Source: a virus
IMG/VR virus record: IMGVR_UViG_3300042890_006148
Span: 19,236-83,235 of that record
DNA: 64,000 bases
Reading direction: 5' to 3' (one strand)
The notes under the pieces are model-generated. The model saw only the letters and a list, made by a program, of their open reading frames with translations, ran no database searches and was not told the DNA's origin. Within the stretch, counting starts at the first letter, position 1. Every line of letters begins with the position of its first letter. This document shows positions 27,310 through 36,698 of the stretch, piece after piece. Made by a program: the position numbers and the translations under genes.

Positions 27310-28066
27310 TTTCAGCCCTTATACTTAAAGTTTTCTTACCAGAGTCAATCATCTTCAAAATAGTTTCATCAAGAAGAGATACATCAAATTTTTGTGCAAA
27401 GTCATCAGGATCCATACCAGAAGGAAGAAATATTCTAATAGCTTTCAATCCCAATTCTTCTATTTTGCTGATTACTTTTTCTGATGCAATTTTGCCAGCA
27501 TCATCAGCATCCATAAGAACAACTAGATTATCACAATATCTGGAGGCAAGAGCAATTTGATGATCAGAAATAGCAGTTCCACAAAGGGCAACTACATTTT
27601 CTAAACCATTGTCATAAAATGAATAAACATCAAAGTATCCTTCTGTCAATATAAGATAGTTCTTTTGACGTGCCATTGTTTTTGCTACATCAAGAAAGAA
27701 TAGATTTTTATTCTTTTGATATGGCTCGTTTATCCATTTGCCTTTATTCCATTTGTTGATTTTGTCAGCACATTTAGCAGGTTCGTGCCCATAAAGATCC
27801 CAAAATGCTTGCACTGTTTGTTCTCTTAAATCTGGAATTTGTCTGCCAGCAAGAGCAATAAAATTACCGTGAACATCTCTAATTGGAACGATCAATCTGC
27901 CTTTTAATAATGGAAATTCATACCTTGAATAAGAAGGGCAGAATGCAATAAGATTATTTTGGATAATTTTGTTAGATAAATTTCTAGTTTGGAAATAATC
28001 TTGAACAGTTTTATTCTCACCAAAGTTGCGGAGAAATTGATTATAGTTCAATTCAATGCTGTTCAT
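27302..28066 (-). CDS. dnaG: primase catalytic half (DnaG RNA-polymerase/TOPRIM domain)
   Basis: The 254 residues cover only the catalytic core of DnaG. The N-terminal part has LKGRLIVPIRDVHGNFIALA and GRQIP. The TOPRIM fold is seen in LILTEGYFDVYSFYDNG (E of motif 1), VVLMDADDAGK and SGMDPDDFAQ. The zinc-binding domain that normally precedes it is missing here, but one is encoded alone at 36902-37534. Together the two would make a split primase. No Shine-Dalgarno precedes the ATG, and a promoter -10 lies seven bases upstream. Confidence 0.9.
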   Translation of the reverse strand: MNSIELNYNQFLRNFGENKTVQDYFQTRNLSNKIIQNNLIAFCPSYSRYEFPLLKGRLIVPIRDVHGNFIALAGRQIPDLREQTVQAFWDLYGHEPAKCADKINKWNKGKWINEPYQKNKNLFFLDVAKTMARQKNYLILTEGYFDVYSFYDNGLENVVALCGTAISDHQIALASRYCDNLVVLMDADDAGKIASEKVISKIEELGLKAIRIFLPSGMDPDDFAQKFDVSLLDETILKMIDSGKKTLSIRAENG

Positions 28067-28073
28067 CAGTTAA

Positions 28074-28101
28074 ATTGTATCATTAAAGGTAGAAAAATCA
28101 A
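28074..28101 (-). promoter_or_regulatory. sigma-70-like promoter for the primase-recJ operon
   Basis: On the minus strand there is TTGATT (28096-28101), a 16-base spacer and TACAAT (28074-28079). The -10 ends seven bases before the ATG with no ribosome-binding site between, as at purA. Confidence 0.45.
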
Positions 28102-28144
28102 CTCTTGGGAAAACTATAATATCATTTTAGTCTAGGTTGTAAAA

Positions 28145-28801
28145 ATGAACAAATTTCAAAAATTAGCTCAATTAAATAGAGATATCGAATTATTAGAGAA
28201 TGCTGGCAAAATCAAAGCAGCAGAAATATTACATCAGAAGTTTATTAAAGAGGCACAGTATGCAATGCCTCAAATGATGACCACAATGATGCCTCAAATG
28301 ATGATGCCACAAATGATGCCAATGATGATGCCTCAAATGATGGCAAGACCAATGATCGCTCCAACAACTCTAGCCAAACCAGTTGTTGCACCTGCACAAA
28401 TGCCTGTAGCTCAACCAAGAACAACTCCTGTTCAAACAATAGGCCCACCAAATCCAGGAGTAAGCCCAGCTCCAAGCCCTGCTCCAGCTCCTAAACCGAG
28501 CCCTGGAAATATGCAGATAGCACCATTACCTTCACCTGCGCCTGCACCTGGTGGACAAGTACAGCCTCCTTACGAAGGAAGTAATACAAATCCAGGTGGA
28601 CAAAATGTACCTCCTCCTACTCCACCTCCAACTCAGTATGGTGATAAAAATAAAAAAGATCAAGAACTGCAATATTTAGAAAACGAATTGCAAAGATTAC
28701 AGCGAGAATATGGTATGGATTGTGGACCATTTGCAGCACAGTGCAATACATTGAGAGGAATGATTGATAAAAATAAAGGTGGATCAGTAGCAAAGAGTTA
28801 A
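28145..28801 (+). CDS. tagged protein with Met-Pro-Gln repeats and a proline-rich linker
   Basis: The first 40 residues are the shared tag (LLENAGKIKAAEILHQKFIK). Residues about 39-70 are a low-complexity tract of PQMM and MMP units. A long Pro/Ala/Gln linker follows to about 165, then a short charged coiled-coil-like C-terminus (ELQYLENELQRLQREYG). No enzyme motif is seen. The next gene starts two bases after the stop and has a near-identical tag, so the N-termini were duplicated while the rest diverged. A flexible virion-associated protein is the best guess. Confidence 0.6.
   Translation: MNKFQKLAQLNRDIELLENAGKIKAAEILHQKFIKEAQYAMPQMMTTMMPQMMMPQMMPMMMPQMMARPMIAPTTLAKPVVAPAQMPVAQPRTTPVQTIGPPNPGVSPAPSPAPAPKPSPGNMQIAPLPSPAPAPGGQVQPPYEGSNTNPGGQNVPPPTPPPTQYGDKNKKDQELQYLENELQRLQREYGMDCGPFAAQCNTLRGMIDKNKGGSVAKS
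28259..28350 (+). repeat. in-frame repeat coding Met-Pro-Gln-Met-Met
   Basis: Near-copies of ATGCCTCAAATGATG recur within about 90 bases, some with CCACAA in place of CCTCAA or with extra ATG codons. They form the PQMM tract of the tagged protein. Confidence 0.75.
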
Positions 28802-28803
28802 TT

Positions 28804-29454
28804 ATGAATAAATTTATAAAGTTATCAAAAATCAACAAAGATATTGAATTATTAGAAACTTATGGAGATTTCAAAGCTGCAGAAGTGCTTCATAAACAAT
28901 TTTTAAAAGTATCCCAAATTGTATCCAATGAAGTAAAAACTCCTGAAAAATTTATGGATGAGTTGTTTCTTTTGGCTCAAAATCCAAATGAAGATTTTGA
29001 AAATTTAGTCAAGTGGTATCAAAATGATCCAGGCCGATATTCTGAAGAAGAAAGAGAGTATATTGATAAAGCTATAGAAAAAGCCACTGATCAAAGAAAT
29101 AGATTGGGTAAATTTACAACTGTAATAGATCCAGATAATCCTACTTTAAGACCTGAAAAAAATGAAAATGTGGAAGATACACCTTCTGGTAATTCTAACA
29201 CTGATATTACTATTAATAAACCCTCTGGTCCAAAAATGCCTATTCTTGATGAAAGAGAGCAAGGTTATGTATACAGAAGAATTATTGGTCAAATCAAAGA
29301 ATTGCTCAAAAATAAGAAGAAGTTTAAAGCTGACAAATTAGCTTTAGATTATCAAGATTTTTTTGAAAATTCTGCAAGAAACGAAGCTTTTGTAAAACAA
29401 GTTAACAGAATATACAAAGATTTCAGAAAAGCAAGTCCATTACCAATGATGTAA
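28804..29454 (+). CDS. tagged protein, tandem partner of the 28145 gene
   Basis: It opens MNKFIKLSKINKDIE then LLETYGDFKAAEVLHKQFLK, matching the upstream protein's tag at most positions. The remaining 175 residues are charged and helical, with an acidic middle linker and a C-terminal helical part (IIGQIKELLKNKKKFKADKL). They share nothing visible with the upstream protein. It is co-oriented, two bases downstream, and ends at a bidirectional terminator. No function is recognised. Confidence 0.6.
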   Translation: MNKFIKLSKINKDIELLETYGDFKAAEVLHKQFLKVSQIVSNEVKTPEKFMDELFLLAQNPNEDFENLVKWYQNDPGRYSEEEREYIDKAIEKATDQRNRLGKFTTVIDPDNPTLRPEKNENVEDTPSGNSNTDITINKPSGPKMPILDEREQGYVYRRIIGQIKELLKNKKKFKADKLALDYQDFFENSARNEAFVKQVNRIYKDFRKASPLPMM

Positions 29455-29481
29455 AAAAACCCCTCTTTCGAGGGGTTTTTT
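29453..29481. terminator. bidirectional intrinsic terminator
   Basis: CCCCTC (29460-29465) pairs with GAGGGG (29470-29475) around TTTC, flanked by seven A and six T. It separates convergent tagged-protein and recA genes. Confidence 0.9.
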
Positions 29482-29483
29482 AA

Positions 29484-30704
29484 TTATTCAAGCATTTGTT
29501 TTGCAGCAACATCAAAATCAATGCCACCATCGTCACCATCATCATCGTCTTCATCAATATCGTCAGAAGATGGACCTTTACTGATCGCTTCAACAAGATC
29601 AGCAAGTGGTTTTCCAACTACTTTCAAACGTCCACAAATAAATTCAAATGCCGTAGTAGAATTATCATTACGAGTACGCTTTTCAGGAGCTGGTTGAGTC
29701 ATTAAAAGTTTGCAGAATTCATATGCATCTTTAGATTCTATAACTTCTCCAGTATCAATGTTCGTGTAAATAAACTTCTTACGAACTTCCTTGACGTATT
29801 CAAACCCCTTGGCCTTAGCCTTATAGAGAAATTCATCAACAGGATTTGTAGTTTCATCATCAGTGAACATAATTTTGAATTCACCAGTGACACCAGGTTG
29901 ACCATAACGAGTCTTCATAACAAGAACTTTGCTCTTGCCACCAATTACGACATCTTTACCTTCAGCATCTTTCTTGGTAACTTGTCCAGCAGCACCATTG
30001 ATCTTATTGATCCATAGGCGCATGTGAGTGAAGTAGTTCATAGCATTACCACCAGAAGCAGTTTTTGCCATTGTCCCAGGCATCACTCCAGCACCCATAT
30101 AGAGCTGATTGATAAGTACAACAATAGTTCCAGATGCAGCAGTTTTAGCAGTTAAATCTTTGGTTAATCTTTTTACAAATCGTGCATGAAGTCCAATTGT
30201 TTGAACTTGCTCCATAGACTTAACTAATTCATCATTTGGTATCATTGCTGATATAGAGTCAACAATAATTACAGAATAGTCTCCAGTTTCAACCATAAAC
30301 TTGAGCAATTCACCGTACTTTTCTGCGGAGCCAACGTTTTCAACAAGCAAAAGTTGAGCAGTGTTGACACCACAAGATAAGGCACGTAAAGGATAATATG
30401 AATTCTCAACATTGAAGAAAGCACACTTCTTACCCAATTTTTGAGCTTCAGCAATCAGCTTGTAACCAAGCCAAGTTTTGCCAGATTGTGATTCACCACA
30501 AAATTCAATCAATGTGCCAGCAGGAATTCCCATACCTGCGCCAAGGATTGAATCAACTTCAAAAACACCTGTGGGAATAAATTCAATATTCTCTACATCA
30601 CCAGACTTAACACACTTTTCATCAATTCCAAGTGCTTTAAGTTTTTGTTTCAATAAACGCTCTTGATCTTTATCAATTGCTTCGTTTAGTTCTTTTCTAG
30701 CCAT
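29484..30704 (-). CDS. recA: RecA-family recombinase
   Basis: This is a strand-exchange ATPase for recombination-dependent replication and repair. Walker A is GESQSGKT at residues 70-77. Walker B is DYSVIIVDSISAM, followed by a RecA-like TIVVLINQLYMGAGVMPGT loop region and TASGGNAMNYFTHMRLW. The C-terminus (about 375-406) is highly acidic, as in bacterial RecA. GAGGATAAATT before the ATG supports the start. Terminators on both sides make it a one-gene unit, so it can be controlled apart from the SSB-like gene upstream. Confidence 0.93.
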   Translation of the reverse strand: MARKELNEAIDKDQERLLKQKLKALGIDEKCVKSGDVENIEFIPTGVFEVDSILGAGMGIPAGTLIEFCGESQSGKTWLGYKLIAEAQKLGKKCAFFNVENSYYPLRALSCGVNTAQLLLVENVGSAEKYGELLKFMVETGDYSVIIVDSISAMIPNDELVKSMEQVQTIGLHARFVKRLTKDLTAKTAASGTIVVLINQLYMGAGVMPGTMAKTASGGNAMNYFTHMRLWINKINGAAGQVTKKDAEGKDVVIGGKSKVLVMKTRYGQPGVTGEFKIMFTDDETTNPVDEFLYKAKAKGFEYVKEVRKKFIYTNIDTGEVIESKDAYEFCKLLMTQPAPEKRTRNDNSTTAFEFICGRLKVVGKPLADLVEAISKGPSSDDIDEDDDDGDDGGIDFDVAAKQMLE

Positions 30705-30716
30705 AATTTATCCTCA

Positions 30717-30746
30717 AAAAAGGGATGGAATAAATCCATCCCTTTT
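30717..30746 (-). terminator. intrinsic terminator after SSB-like gene
   Basis: GGGATGGA (30722-30729) pairs with TCCATCCC (30735-30742), flanked by A and T runs. It lies between the SSB-like gene and recA. Confidence 0.85.
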
Positions 30747-30751
30747 ATCAA

Positions 30752-31759
30752 TTACTTCTTGCCCATCCATCCAAGAGAAGGAGCATCATCATCACCTTCT
30801 TCGTCATCCTCATCTAAGATAACAGCCTTCTTAGCAGGACGAGCTGGTTTTGGTGCTGGAATAAATTCTTCCTCATCATCATCTTCATCTTCAACAACAG
30901 GCGCTGGTTTAGCAACAACCTTTGGAGCCTCTACTGGAGCAGAGACCTTGTAAGAATTTGAAGATACTTCAGAATCAGCATTCTTTGGAACAGTGAATTT
31001 GAAAATCTTGAGCAGAGGAAAACCATAGGTAAAGAAATCTTCCCATTCTGGCATATTAGGATCATCTTCACGATCGTTGTTGTAATTTACACGCTCTGCC
31101 ACAAGATCTTCTGTTGATGGCTCACCAGCTTTACGAAGAAGCTCAATCATTTCATCAGTAATGTAAGTTGGCTTGCCTTCAAAATATAGTGTGTAATCAA
31201 CTGAAAGAGGAGCTGGTTGACCTGTAGCGGTAGCAGTAATCTTTACGCAAGGAGAATTGCGAGTACCATAGTGACGACCATCGCCATCTTCATTCTCAGC
31301 ATCTTCATAATTCTGAATGGTTTGTTCAGCAATACGATTGAAAATGCTCTTACCCTTCTTTAGGATCTTTGCTTCCCAGGAACCATCTTCTTGCTTCTCA
31401 AGAACATTCTGGGCATACTGTGTGGTACCAACATAACCCATTTTCTTCCAAGGACATTGCTTTGGATCATCATGTCCAATTCGAACAAAGGACTTGTTCA
31501 AATCAGCATCTGGAAATGGTACACGTTGAGTCTTACCACGAAGGGAAGGATCATTGTTAGGGTTTGGAATATAAACCTTGTCAGTGAATTCAATAAATGA
31601 AATTGGGTCACCGATAAGCTTCAGACGACGGACAACCTTTGGTGAGTCCTTGACTGAAAGATTTACGAGAATATCCTGCAAGCGAGGAAATGAATTACGA
31701 GGAGTTGATGGATTTGGCTGTGAAGCAACCATCTTTGTAGCAGAAACACGTCGAGTCAT
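30752..31759 (-). CDS. putative single-stranded DNA-binding protein (gp32-like layout)
   Basis: The 335-residue protein has a basic N-terminus (MTRRVSATK), a central folded part of about 220 residues rich in aromatic residues, and a long acidic tail (VEDEDDDEEEF, LDEDDEEGDDD) that ends GWMGKK. This layout and the position next to recA and dnaE match phage SSBs of the T4 gp32 kind. I cannot match the core by sequence, so the call rests on architecture and context. GGAG precedes the ATG by eleven bases. Confidence 0.45.
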   Translation of the reverse strand: MTRRVSATKMVASQPNPSTPRNSFPRLQDILVNLSVKDSPKVVRRLKLIGDPISFIEFTDKVYIPNPNNDPSLRGKTQRVPFPDADLNKSFVRIGHDDPKQCPWKKMGYVGTTQYAQNVLEKQEDGSWEAKILKKGKSIFNRIAEQTIQNYEDAENEDGDGRHYGTRNSPCVKITATATGQPAPLSVDYTLYFEGKPTYITDEMIELLRKAGEPSTEDLVAERVNYNNDREDDPNMPEWEDFFTYGFPLLKIFKFTVPKNADSEVSSNSYKVSAPVEAPKVVAKPAPVVEDEDDDEEEFIPAPKPARPAKKAVILDEDDEEGDDDAPSLGWMGKK

Positions 31760-31849
31760 TTTATATTTTCTCCAATTGGGCTCTTCCGTCCCACATTTAT
31801 TAGTTTACTGTATGTTTTTAGCTGAAGCAATAGTAATTCAAAAATATTT

Positions 31850-32596
31850 TCACATTCTTGAATTTCTAGTTCTTACTGTAGCATTTCCCTTATTCATAGG
31901 AGTCTTATCTTTCGCAAAAAGATTTGACATTCCCTCGTTATTAAAGGATTGGTTGATTCTGGATAAAGCTTGATGCTCACGCAAAATTCTATCCATTTGA
32001 GATGCTGCAAATTCAATATTTTTTAAATATTGCTCCAAATATGTTAGCAGCCTTTTGGAATTTGTCATTGGAATGACAAATGGGTGTACAGTGAAAGCAG
32101 CATTAGCCTCTTTATCCTTTGCTGTTCCTGTAGATAATTTGATAGCCATTTCTCGAAGGTTTTTGTGCGCTTGAGAAATCATTTCATAGTGTGCAAAAAC
32201 AACAGACATAATTTCAGTCAATCTGTTTCTGTATTGAACTTGCAAAGCATAGGCAGCTGAAAATGATTCAAATTCATAATCATCTTTGCTTGGAATAGAA
32301 ATATCCCATTGCCTTACTTCAGTGCGAATTTCAATTTCATCATAGTGTGGAAGAAGACTAATTGCATCTTGCCAAATCTGAACTTCTTTTGCAAATGAAT
32401 CTTCAGTGACACCTTTAAGACGACTTACTAAATCTTTTGAAAAATTAGGATCCTGCCAAGAAACTGTTTCTGGCATAGGCGACCATTCTAAAGTTGCAAG
32501 TAAAACTGATTTTTCTTCATCAAAATCTTCATCTTCCTCAGAGCTGATTTTGAATTCTGGATCGTCGTATTCTTCGTATTCGTCAAAAATTCCCAT
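31850..32596 (-). CDS. unassigned acidic-N-terminal protein
   Basis: Not recognised. The 248-residue protein begins with an acidic stretch (FDEYEEYDDPEF, EEDEDFDEE), then a helical domain with long amphipathic segments (SKRLLTYLEQYLKNIEFAAS). The C-terminus is basic (NKGNATVRTRNSRM). It lies eight bases after dnaE on the same strand, between the polymerase and the SSB-like gene. A replication accessory role is possible on position alone. Confidence 0.55.
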   Translation of the reverse strand: MGIFDEYEEYDDPEFKISSEEDEDFDEEKSVLLATLEWSPMPETVSWQDPNFSKDLVSRLKGVTEDSFAKEVQIWQDAISLLPHYDEIEIRTEVRQWDISIPSKDDYEFESFSAAYALQVQYRNRLTEIMSVVFAHYEMISQAHKNLREMAIKLSTGTAKDKEANAAFTVHPFVIPMTNSKRLLTYLEQYLKNIEFAASQMDRILREHQALSRINQSFNNEGMSNLFAKDKTPMNKGNATVRTRNSRM

Positions 32597-32604
32597 AATA
32601 ATTC

Positions 32605-35600
32605 CTAATCAAACAATCCATCACTCAGTAATGTTTTAACAGATGATGAAGTGGATTTTGTTTTTCTTTCTTTGTTGTTAATTATATCATCATATGACAC
32701 AGAATTTTTCTCTGCAAGTTTCTGCATCCTTAAAGAATTCTTTTCTTCTTTGTTTCTTTCTGCAACAATATTGTCCCAGTATTCCAAGAAATCTTCTACA
32801 ACTTCAAATTGCATAGTATCTGGCAAGCAACTTAGTGCATCATGTTCAGCCAGGAAAGCCACCATTCCACGATTAGGTCTAGCTCTGTATGCCAAGTCTT
32901 TGCAATCTTCATAAGGTTGATGTTGAACTATATCAATTGCTCTTGCTCCGACACCCTTAATTGCAGAAAGAGGAAGCAAAATCTCACCCTTCTTATTTAC
33001 AGTAGTTTCAACACCAGACTCATTTACATTTGCTGGCTTTACTGTAATTCTATCCATACTGCATTCTTTAAGTAATACAGCAAGTTTATCTTCATCAAGC
33101 CTATCTATTTGAATACAAGCAGCCAACCACTCAGAAGGATAATAATTACGCAAATAAGCAGTGTAATAAGAAAGCAAAGCATAAGAACAAGCGTGAGATC
33201 TATTGAAGGCATATCCTCCAAATTTAGCCATTAATGCAAGTACTTCATCAATAACTGGTTCAGGAATTCCACGCTCTTTACTCTTTGTAGCAAAAAGATT
33301 ACAAACATCATCAAAATCTTTACCAGACTTCTTTGAAATTGCTTTACGTAGTTTGTCCACTTGTTGCCAGGTAAATCCAGCCATATCACGAGCCAAGAAC
33401 ATAGCTTGCTCCTGATACACCATAATTCCATATGTCACTGAAAGATGCTTCTCAATAATAGGGTGAGCATACTTGATTAATTCTGGATGTCTTTTACCTT
33501 CAGCATATTGAGGAATATAATCCATAGGACCAGGACGATAAAGAGCAGCCACAGCAATCAAATCTTCAACATTAGAGGCGTTTACATCCCGAAGAGATTG
33601 TTGCATTCCTTTTGAAGCAAATTGGAAAACACTAGCAGTTTTTCCCCTAGCATAAATGTTCTTAAAAATTTTAGCATCGTCAAGATTGATCTTTTTGAAA
33701 TCAATTTCTTTATTATGAAGTCTCTTTATATGTTCAAGACAAAGAGCAACTTGATGAAAAGCAGCTAGTCCAAGAAAATCGTACTTTACCAAACCAACAC
33801 GTTCTACATTTTTCATATCGTATGCAGAACACAAGTTTCCCTTACTGTTTTCTATAGGGGCATTTAAATAAATTGGTTCAGAAGATACAAGAACTCCAGA
33901 AGCGTGAACACCAAAGTTAGAATATGTACCAACCAATTGAATAGCGCTATCTAATTCTTCTTGCCACTGGTTATAGTAATGTTTGAACTCCTCATTTTCT
34001 TGAATAGTTTCTTCAATTGTTGTTCCTGGCTTTTTAGAAATACAAGCAGAAATCTTTAAAGCCTGATTGTGAAAATCATTAGGATATGTATCTTGAAACC
34101 TTGTAGAGGATTTCAAACATCCTACTACAGAGTTTTTTGCAGCATATTTACCCCAAGTTCCAATTTGAGCAACATGATCATCTCCAAATCTTTCTTTAGT
34201 CCAATCAATAACTTCAGAGCGACGTGAATCATCAATATCTGTATCAACGTCAGGAAGGGCAGCAACTTTTGAAATTACTAGACCATCTGAAGGCATTTCT
34301 TTCGTAATTTCAAGAATATGAGCAGTCCAAAGTTGAGAATCATTCTTCTTTGCTTTGATTCCCATTTTAGCAAGGTTATAAATATAAGATGATAAACCTT
34401 GATTTTCTAATACCCATAATTCTTTCTCAATTTCAGGCTCATATTTGCGATTTTCTGGAAAAAATTCTAGCCATTGTTGAGTAATCTTCCTTAACTTCTT
34501 ACTGTAAGGAATTTGATCCATATCACCATACTCATTAATAAATTGAGATGCTGGAAATTCAGATATATCTACTTTGTATTGAGTTCCACGACCAGGATTC
34601 AAGAAGCGTTCAAACATCAAGTTCCAACGTACTGGATCCACATTACAAACTTCAAGACAGAAGTTTACTAATGATCCAACACCAGAACCACGAATACCAA
34701 AATGGATATCCTTATGCTTCATAAATTCAACTAATTCTCTTTGAATCAAGAAGTAGTCAGTAACACCCATGTACCAAATTTGGCGCAATTCACTATCAAG
34801 ACGGGCTAAATAATTGTTTGAGAATAAGTTAGCCTGACGTAAACCAGAAATACAAAGAAAGGCTAAATACGCTTCATTTGCTTTGTGATGAGGTAATTTG
34901 GATTTCCAGAAATTATTAAACTCTTGATTGTCTTTAGGAATACGAGCAGCTGGAAGTAAGTGGGGAACATCAAGTTTGAAGAAATCTTCTACCATCTCTG
35001 AAATAAGAACAGAATTTTTTAAAGCTTCAGGCACACTTGATCCAAAAACCTTGTGCATTTCATCATAAGGTTTTAGATAAAACTGATGACTGCCATAAGC
35101 TTCTTTCTTACCATTCTTTTTATCTGTTCTGCTGTCTCTTTGGTCACGCATCTGAATTAAGACATCGTGAATTTTCCAGTCTAACTTGTCAAGATAATGT
35201 ACATCATTAGATGCAACAACAGGAATGTCATATTTATTAGCAAGATCTAAAAGAAATGGCATATTATGAGCTTGTTCATCAATTCCGTGATGCTGCAATT
35301 CAACAAAATAGCGATCTTGAAATACATTCTTAAATCGATTTATAACACGATTTGCAAGATCAACATCTTCTCTCATTAGGGATTGATTTAGTTCAGAAGC
35401 GAGACAGCCAGAAAGAGCAATTACACCTTCACTATGTTTTTCAATACACCCCCAATCAACACGAGGGGAATAATGAAAAGCATCTGGGTCATTGCCAAGA
35501 GCTGAAAGAGAAAGAAGATTCTTATATCCTGTTTCGTTTTGAGCAAGAAGAGTAAGGTGATTTAATTTCTTACGTCTGCCATCTTCTGTTTTACTCTTAT

Positions 35601-35850
35601 CAAAACGATCTTCACAGGTATACACTTCAATACCAATGATAGGTTTAATAGGTTCAAAACTGCCTTGCATACGACAAGCTTCAACAAATTCAACAGCACC
35701 ACCCATTTTTCCGTGGTCTGTAATTGCTGTGGCTCTGAAACCCATCTCACGAGCTTTTAATGCGTATTTAGCTGGTGTGGGTAATGCATCTTGAATAGAA
35801 AAATGCGTATGGGCGTGTAAATGAACGAAATCTTTATTAGAACTACACAT
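32605..35850 (-). CDS. dnaE: DNA polymerase III alpha subunit
   Basis: This is the replicative polymerase. The N-terminal PHP domain has HLHAHTHFSIQDA, AITDHGKMGGA, LSGCLASEL and ASNDVHYL, with all visible metal ligands kept, so it may proofread. The palm has LPDVDTDIDD (first two catalytic Asp) and KYDFLGLAAF (third). The fingers region is marked by YAFNRSHACSYALLSYYTAY, and a helix-hairpin-helix lies in SAIKGVGARAIDIV. At 1081 residues it is slightly shorter than bacterial DnaE and seems to lack much of the OB and tau-binding tail. An upstream TTG is open, but AAGAGG lies six bases before the ATG at 35850. Confidence 0.95.
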   Translation of the reverse strand: MCSSNKDFVHLHAHTHFSIQDALPTPAKYALKAREMGFRATAITDHGKMGGAVEFVEACRMQGSFEPIKPIIGIEVYTCEDRFDKSKTEDGRRKKLNHLTLLAQNETGYKNLLSLSALGNDPDAFHYSPRVDWGCIEKHSEGVIALSGCLASELNQSLMREDVDLANRVINRFKNVFQDRYFVELQHHGIDEQAHNMPFLLDLANKYDIPVVASNDVHYLDKLDWKIHDVLIQMRDQRDSRTDKKNGKKEAYGSHQFYLKPYDEMHKVFGSSVPEALKNSVLISEMVEDFFKLDVPHLLPAARIPKDNQEFNNFWKSKLPHHKANEAYLAFLCISGLRQANLFSNNYLARLDSELRQIWYMGVTDYFLIQRELVEFMKHKDIHFGIRGSGVGSLVNFCLEVCNVDPVRWNLMFERFLNPGRGTQYKVDISEFPASQFINEYGDMDQIPYSKKLRKITQQWLEFFPENRKYEPEIEKELWVLENQGLSSYIYNLAKMGIKAKKNDSQLWTAHILEITKEMPSDGLVISKVAALPDVDTDIDDSRRSEVIDWTKERFGDDHVAQIGTWGKYAAKNSVVGCLKSSTRFQDTYPNDFHNQALKISACISKKPGTTIEETIQENEEFKHYYNQWQEELDSAIQLVGTYSNFGVHASGVLVSSEPIYLNAPIENSKGNLCSAYDMKNVERVGLVKYDFLGLAAFHQVALCLEHIKRLHNKEIDFKKINLDDAKIFKNIYARGKTASVFQFASKGMQQSLRDVNASNVEDLIAVAALYRPGPMDYIPQYAEGKRHPELIKYAHPIIEKHLSVTYGIMVYQEQAMFLARDMAGFTWQQVDKLRKAISKKSGKDFDDVCNLFATKSKERGIPEPVIDEVLALMAKFGGYAFNRSHACSYALLSYYTAYLRNYYPSEWLAACIQIDRLDEDKLAVLLKECSMDRITVKPANVNESGVETTVNKKGEILLPLSAIKGVGARAIDIVQHQPYEDCKDLAYRARPNRGMVAFLAEHDALSCLPDTMQFEVVEDFLEYWDNIVAERNKEEKNSLRMQKLAEKNSVSYDDIINNKERKTKSTSSSVKTLLSDGLFD

Positions 35851-35900
35851 ATAATGCCTCTTTTGCAAGCGCCATCAAAGATAGTCATTCACTTGCTGAT

Positions 35901-36698
35901 TTAGAGAATTGCTTTATTGCGACTCGAATAAAGTTTACCATTTTTTTCGTGGTAATGCCTTGGTTCTAAATTAAGAATTAGATTTTTATCAATCATCTTT
36001 AATGCTTTTGGACGAGTGCGCAAAGGCAATCTGTCAAACTCCAATAGTCTATAAGAATTAGAAATTTGTTTACAGATAATGTAAGAATAATTTTTCTGGA
36101 TGAGTTTGAGTTTCTTGTACTCTTGCACTTGTTCATTTGTAAGGGATAATTTTGTCTTCTTAAGGGTTTTATCTATTACTTCGTGATTTTGCCTTGAAGA
36201 TATATATTTGCAGCTTTTTATGGCATTTCTCACTGTAGATTCACTTTGCCCAGTGTAGATAGAAATAGTTTCTATAGCTACTGGTCTTTCATCTTCATAT
36301 CTAGCAGCAAAAATACAAATCAAAAGTTCTTTGACATATTTAGAGCTTTGACTTTGAAGAGCCGATAATGGGACAGCTACAGGTTTTGATCTTGTGATTT
36401 CGGGCTTTAAGCGATTAATAATTTTGTTGATAGAAAATAAACAGACACTCTTTTTGCCAAATTTACCGTGAGGAGCTGTCCAATAAAGATCTGTTCCTTT
36501 TTTGATTTTGTCATAAACAAAAGTAGAGGAATACTGAAATACAATTTTAGCTATGTTAATGATTTCTTCGATAGGAACAATACCTGAATTATTCTCATCA
36601 ACCAATTTAGAGATAGCCCAAAGAATATAAACATCCACTTCGTTGTGTTTTAAAACTTGAGCTATAACTTCAGGATTCAGGATAATCGTTTTGGACAT
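35901..36698 (-). CDS. putative DNA-binding replication-region protein with HTH
   Basis: The 265-residue protein is not assigned to a family. Residues about 135-165 contain a likely helix-turn-helix (IETISIYTGQSESTVRNAIK). An N-terminal part (DVYILWAISKLVDENNSGIV) resembles the winged-helix start of some phage initiator or regulator proteins. The C-terminus is basic. It lies between the primase zinc-domain gene and dnaE, so it could act at an origin or as a regulator. It overlaps the small upstream gene by 29 bases. Confidence 0.5.
   Translation of the reverse strand: MSKTIILNPEVIAQVLKHNEVDVYILWAISKLVDENNSGIVPIEEIINIAKIVFQYSSTFVYDKIKKGTDLYWTAPHGKFGKKSVCLFSINKIINRLKPEITRSKPVAVPLSALQSQSSKYVKELLICIFAARYEDERPVAIETISIYTGQSESTVRNAIKSCKYISSRQNHEVIDKTLKKTKLSLTNEQVQEYKKLKLIQKNYSYIICKQISNSYRLLEFDRLPLRTRPKALKMIDKNLILNLEPRHYHEKNGKLYSSRNKAIL

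Noticed and set aside
28245-28475. Minus-strand open frame of 76 codons rich in Leu and Phe across the Met-Pro-Gln repeat.
   Set aside because: It is the antisense of a low-complexity repeat in the tagged gene and has no independent support.
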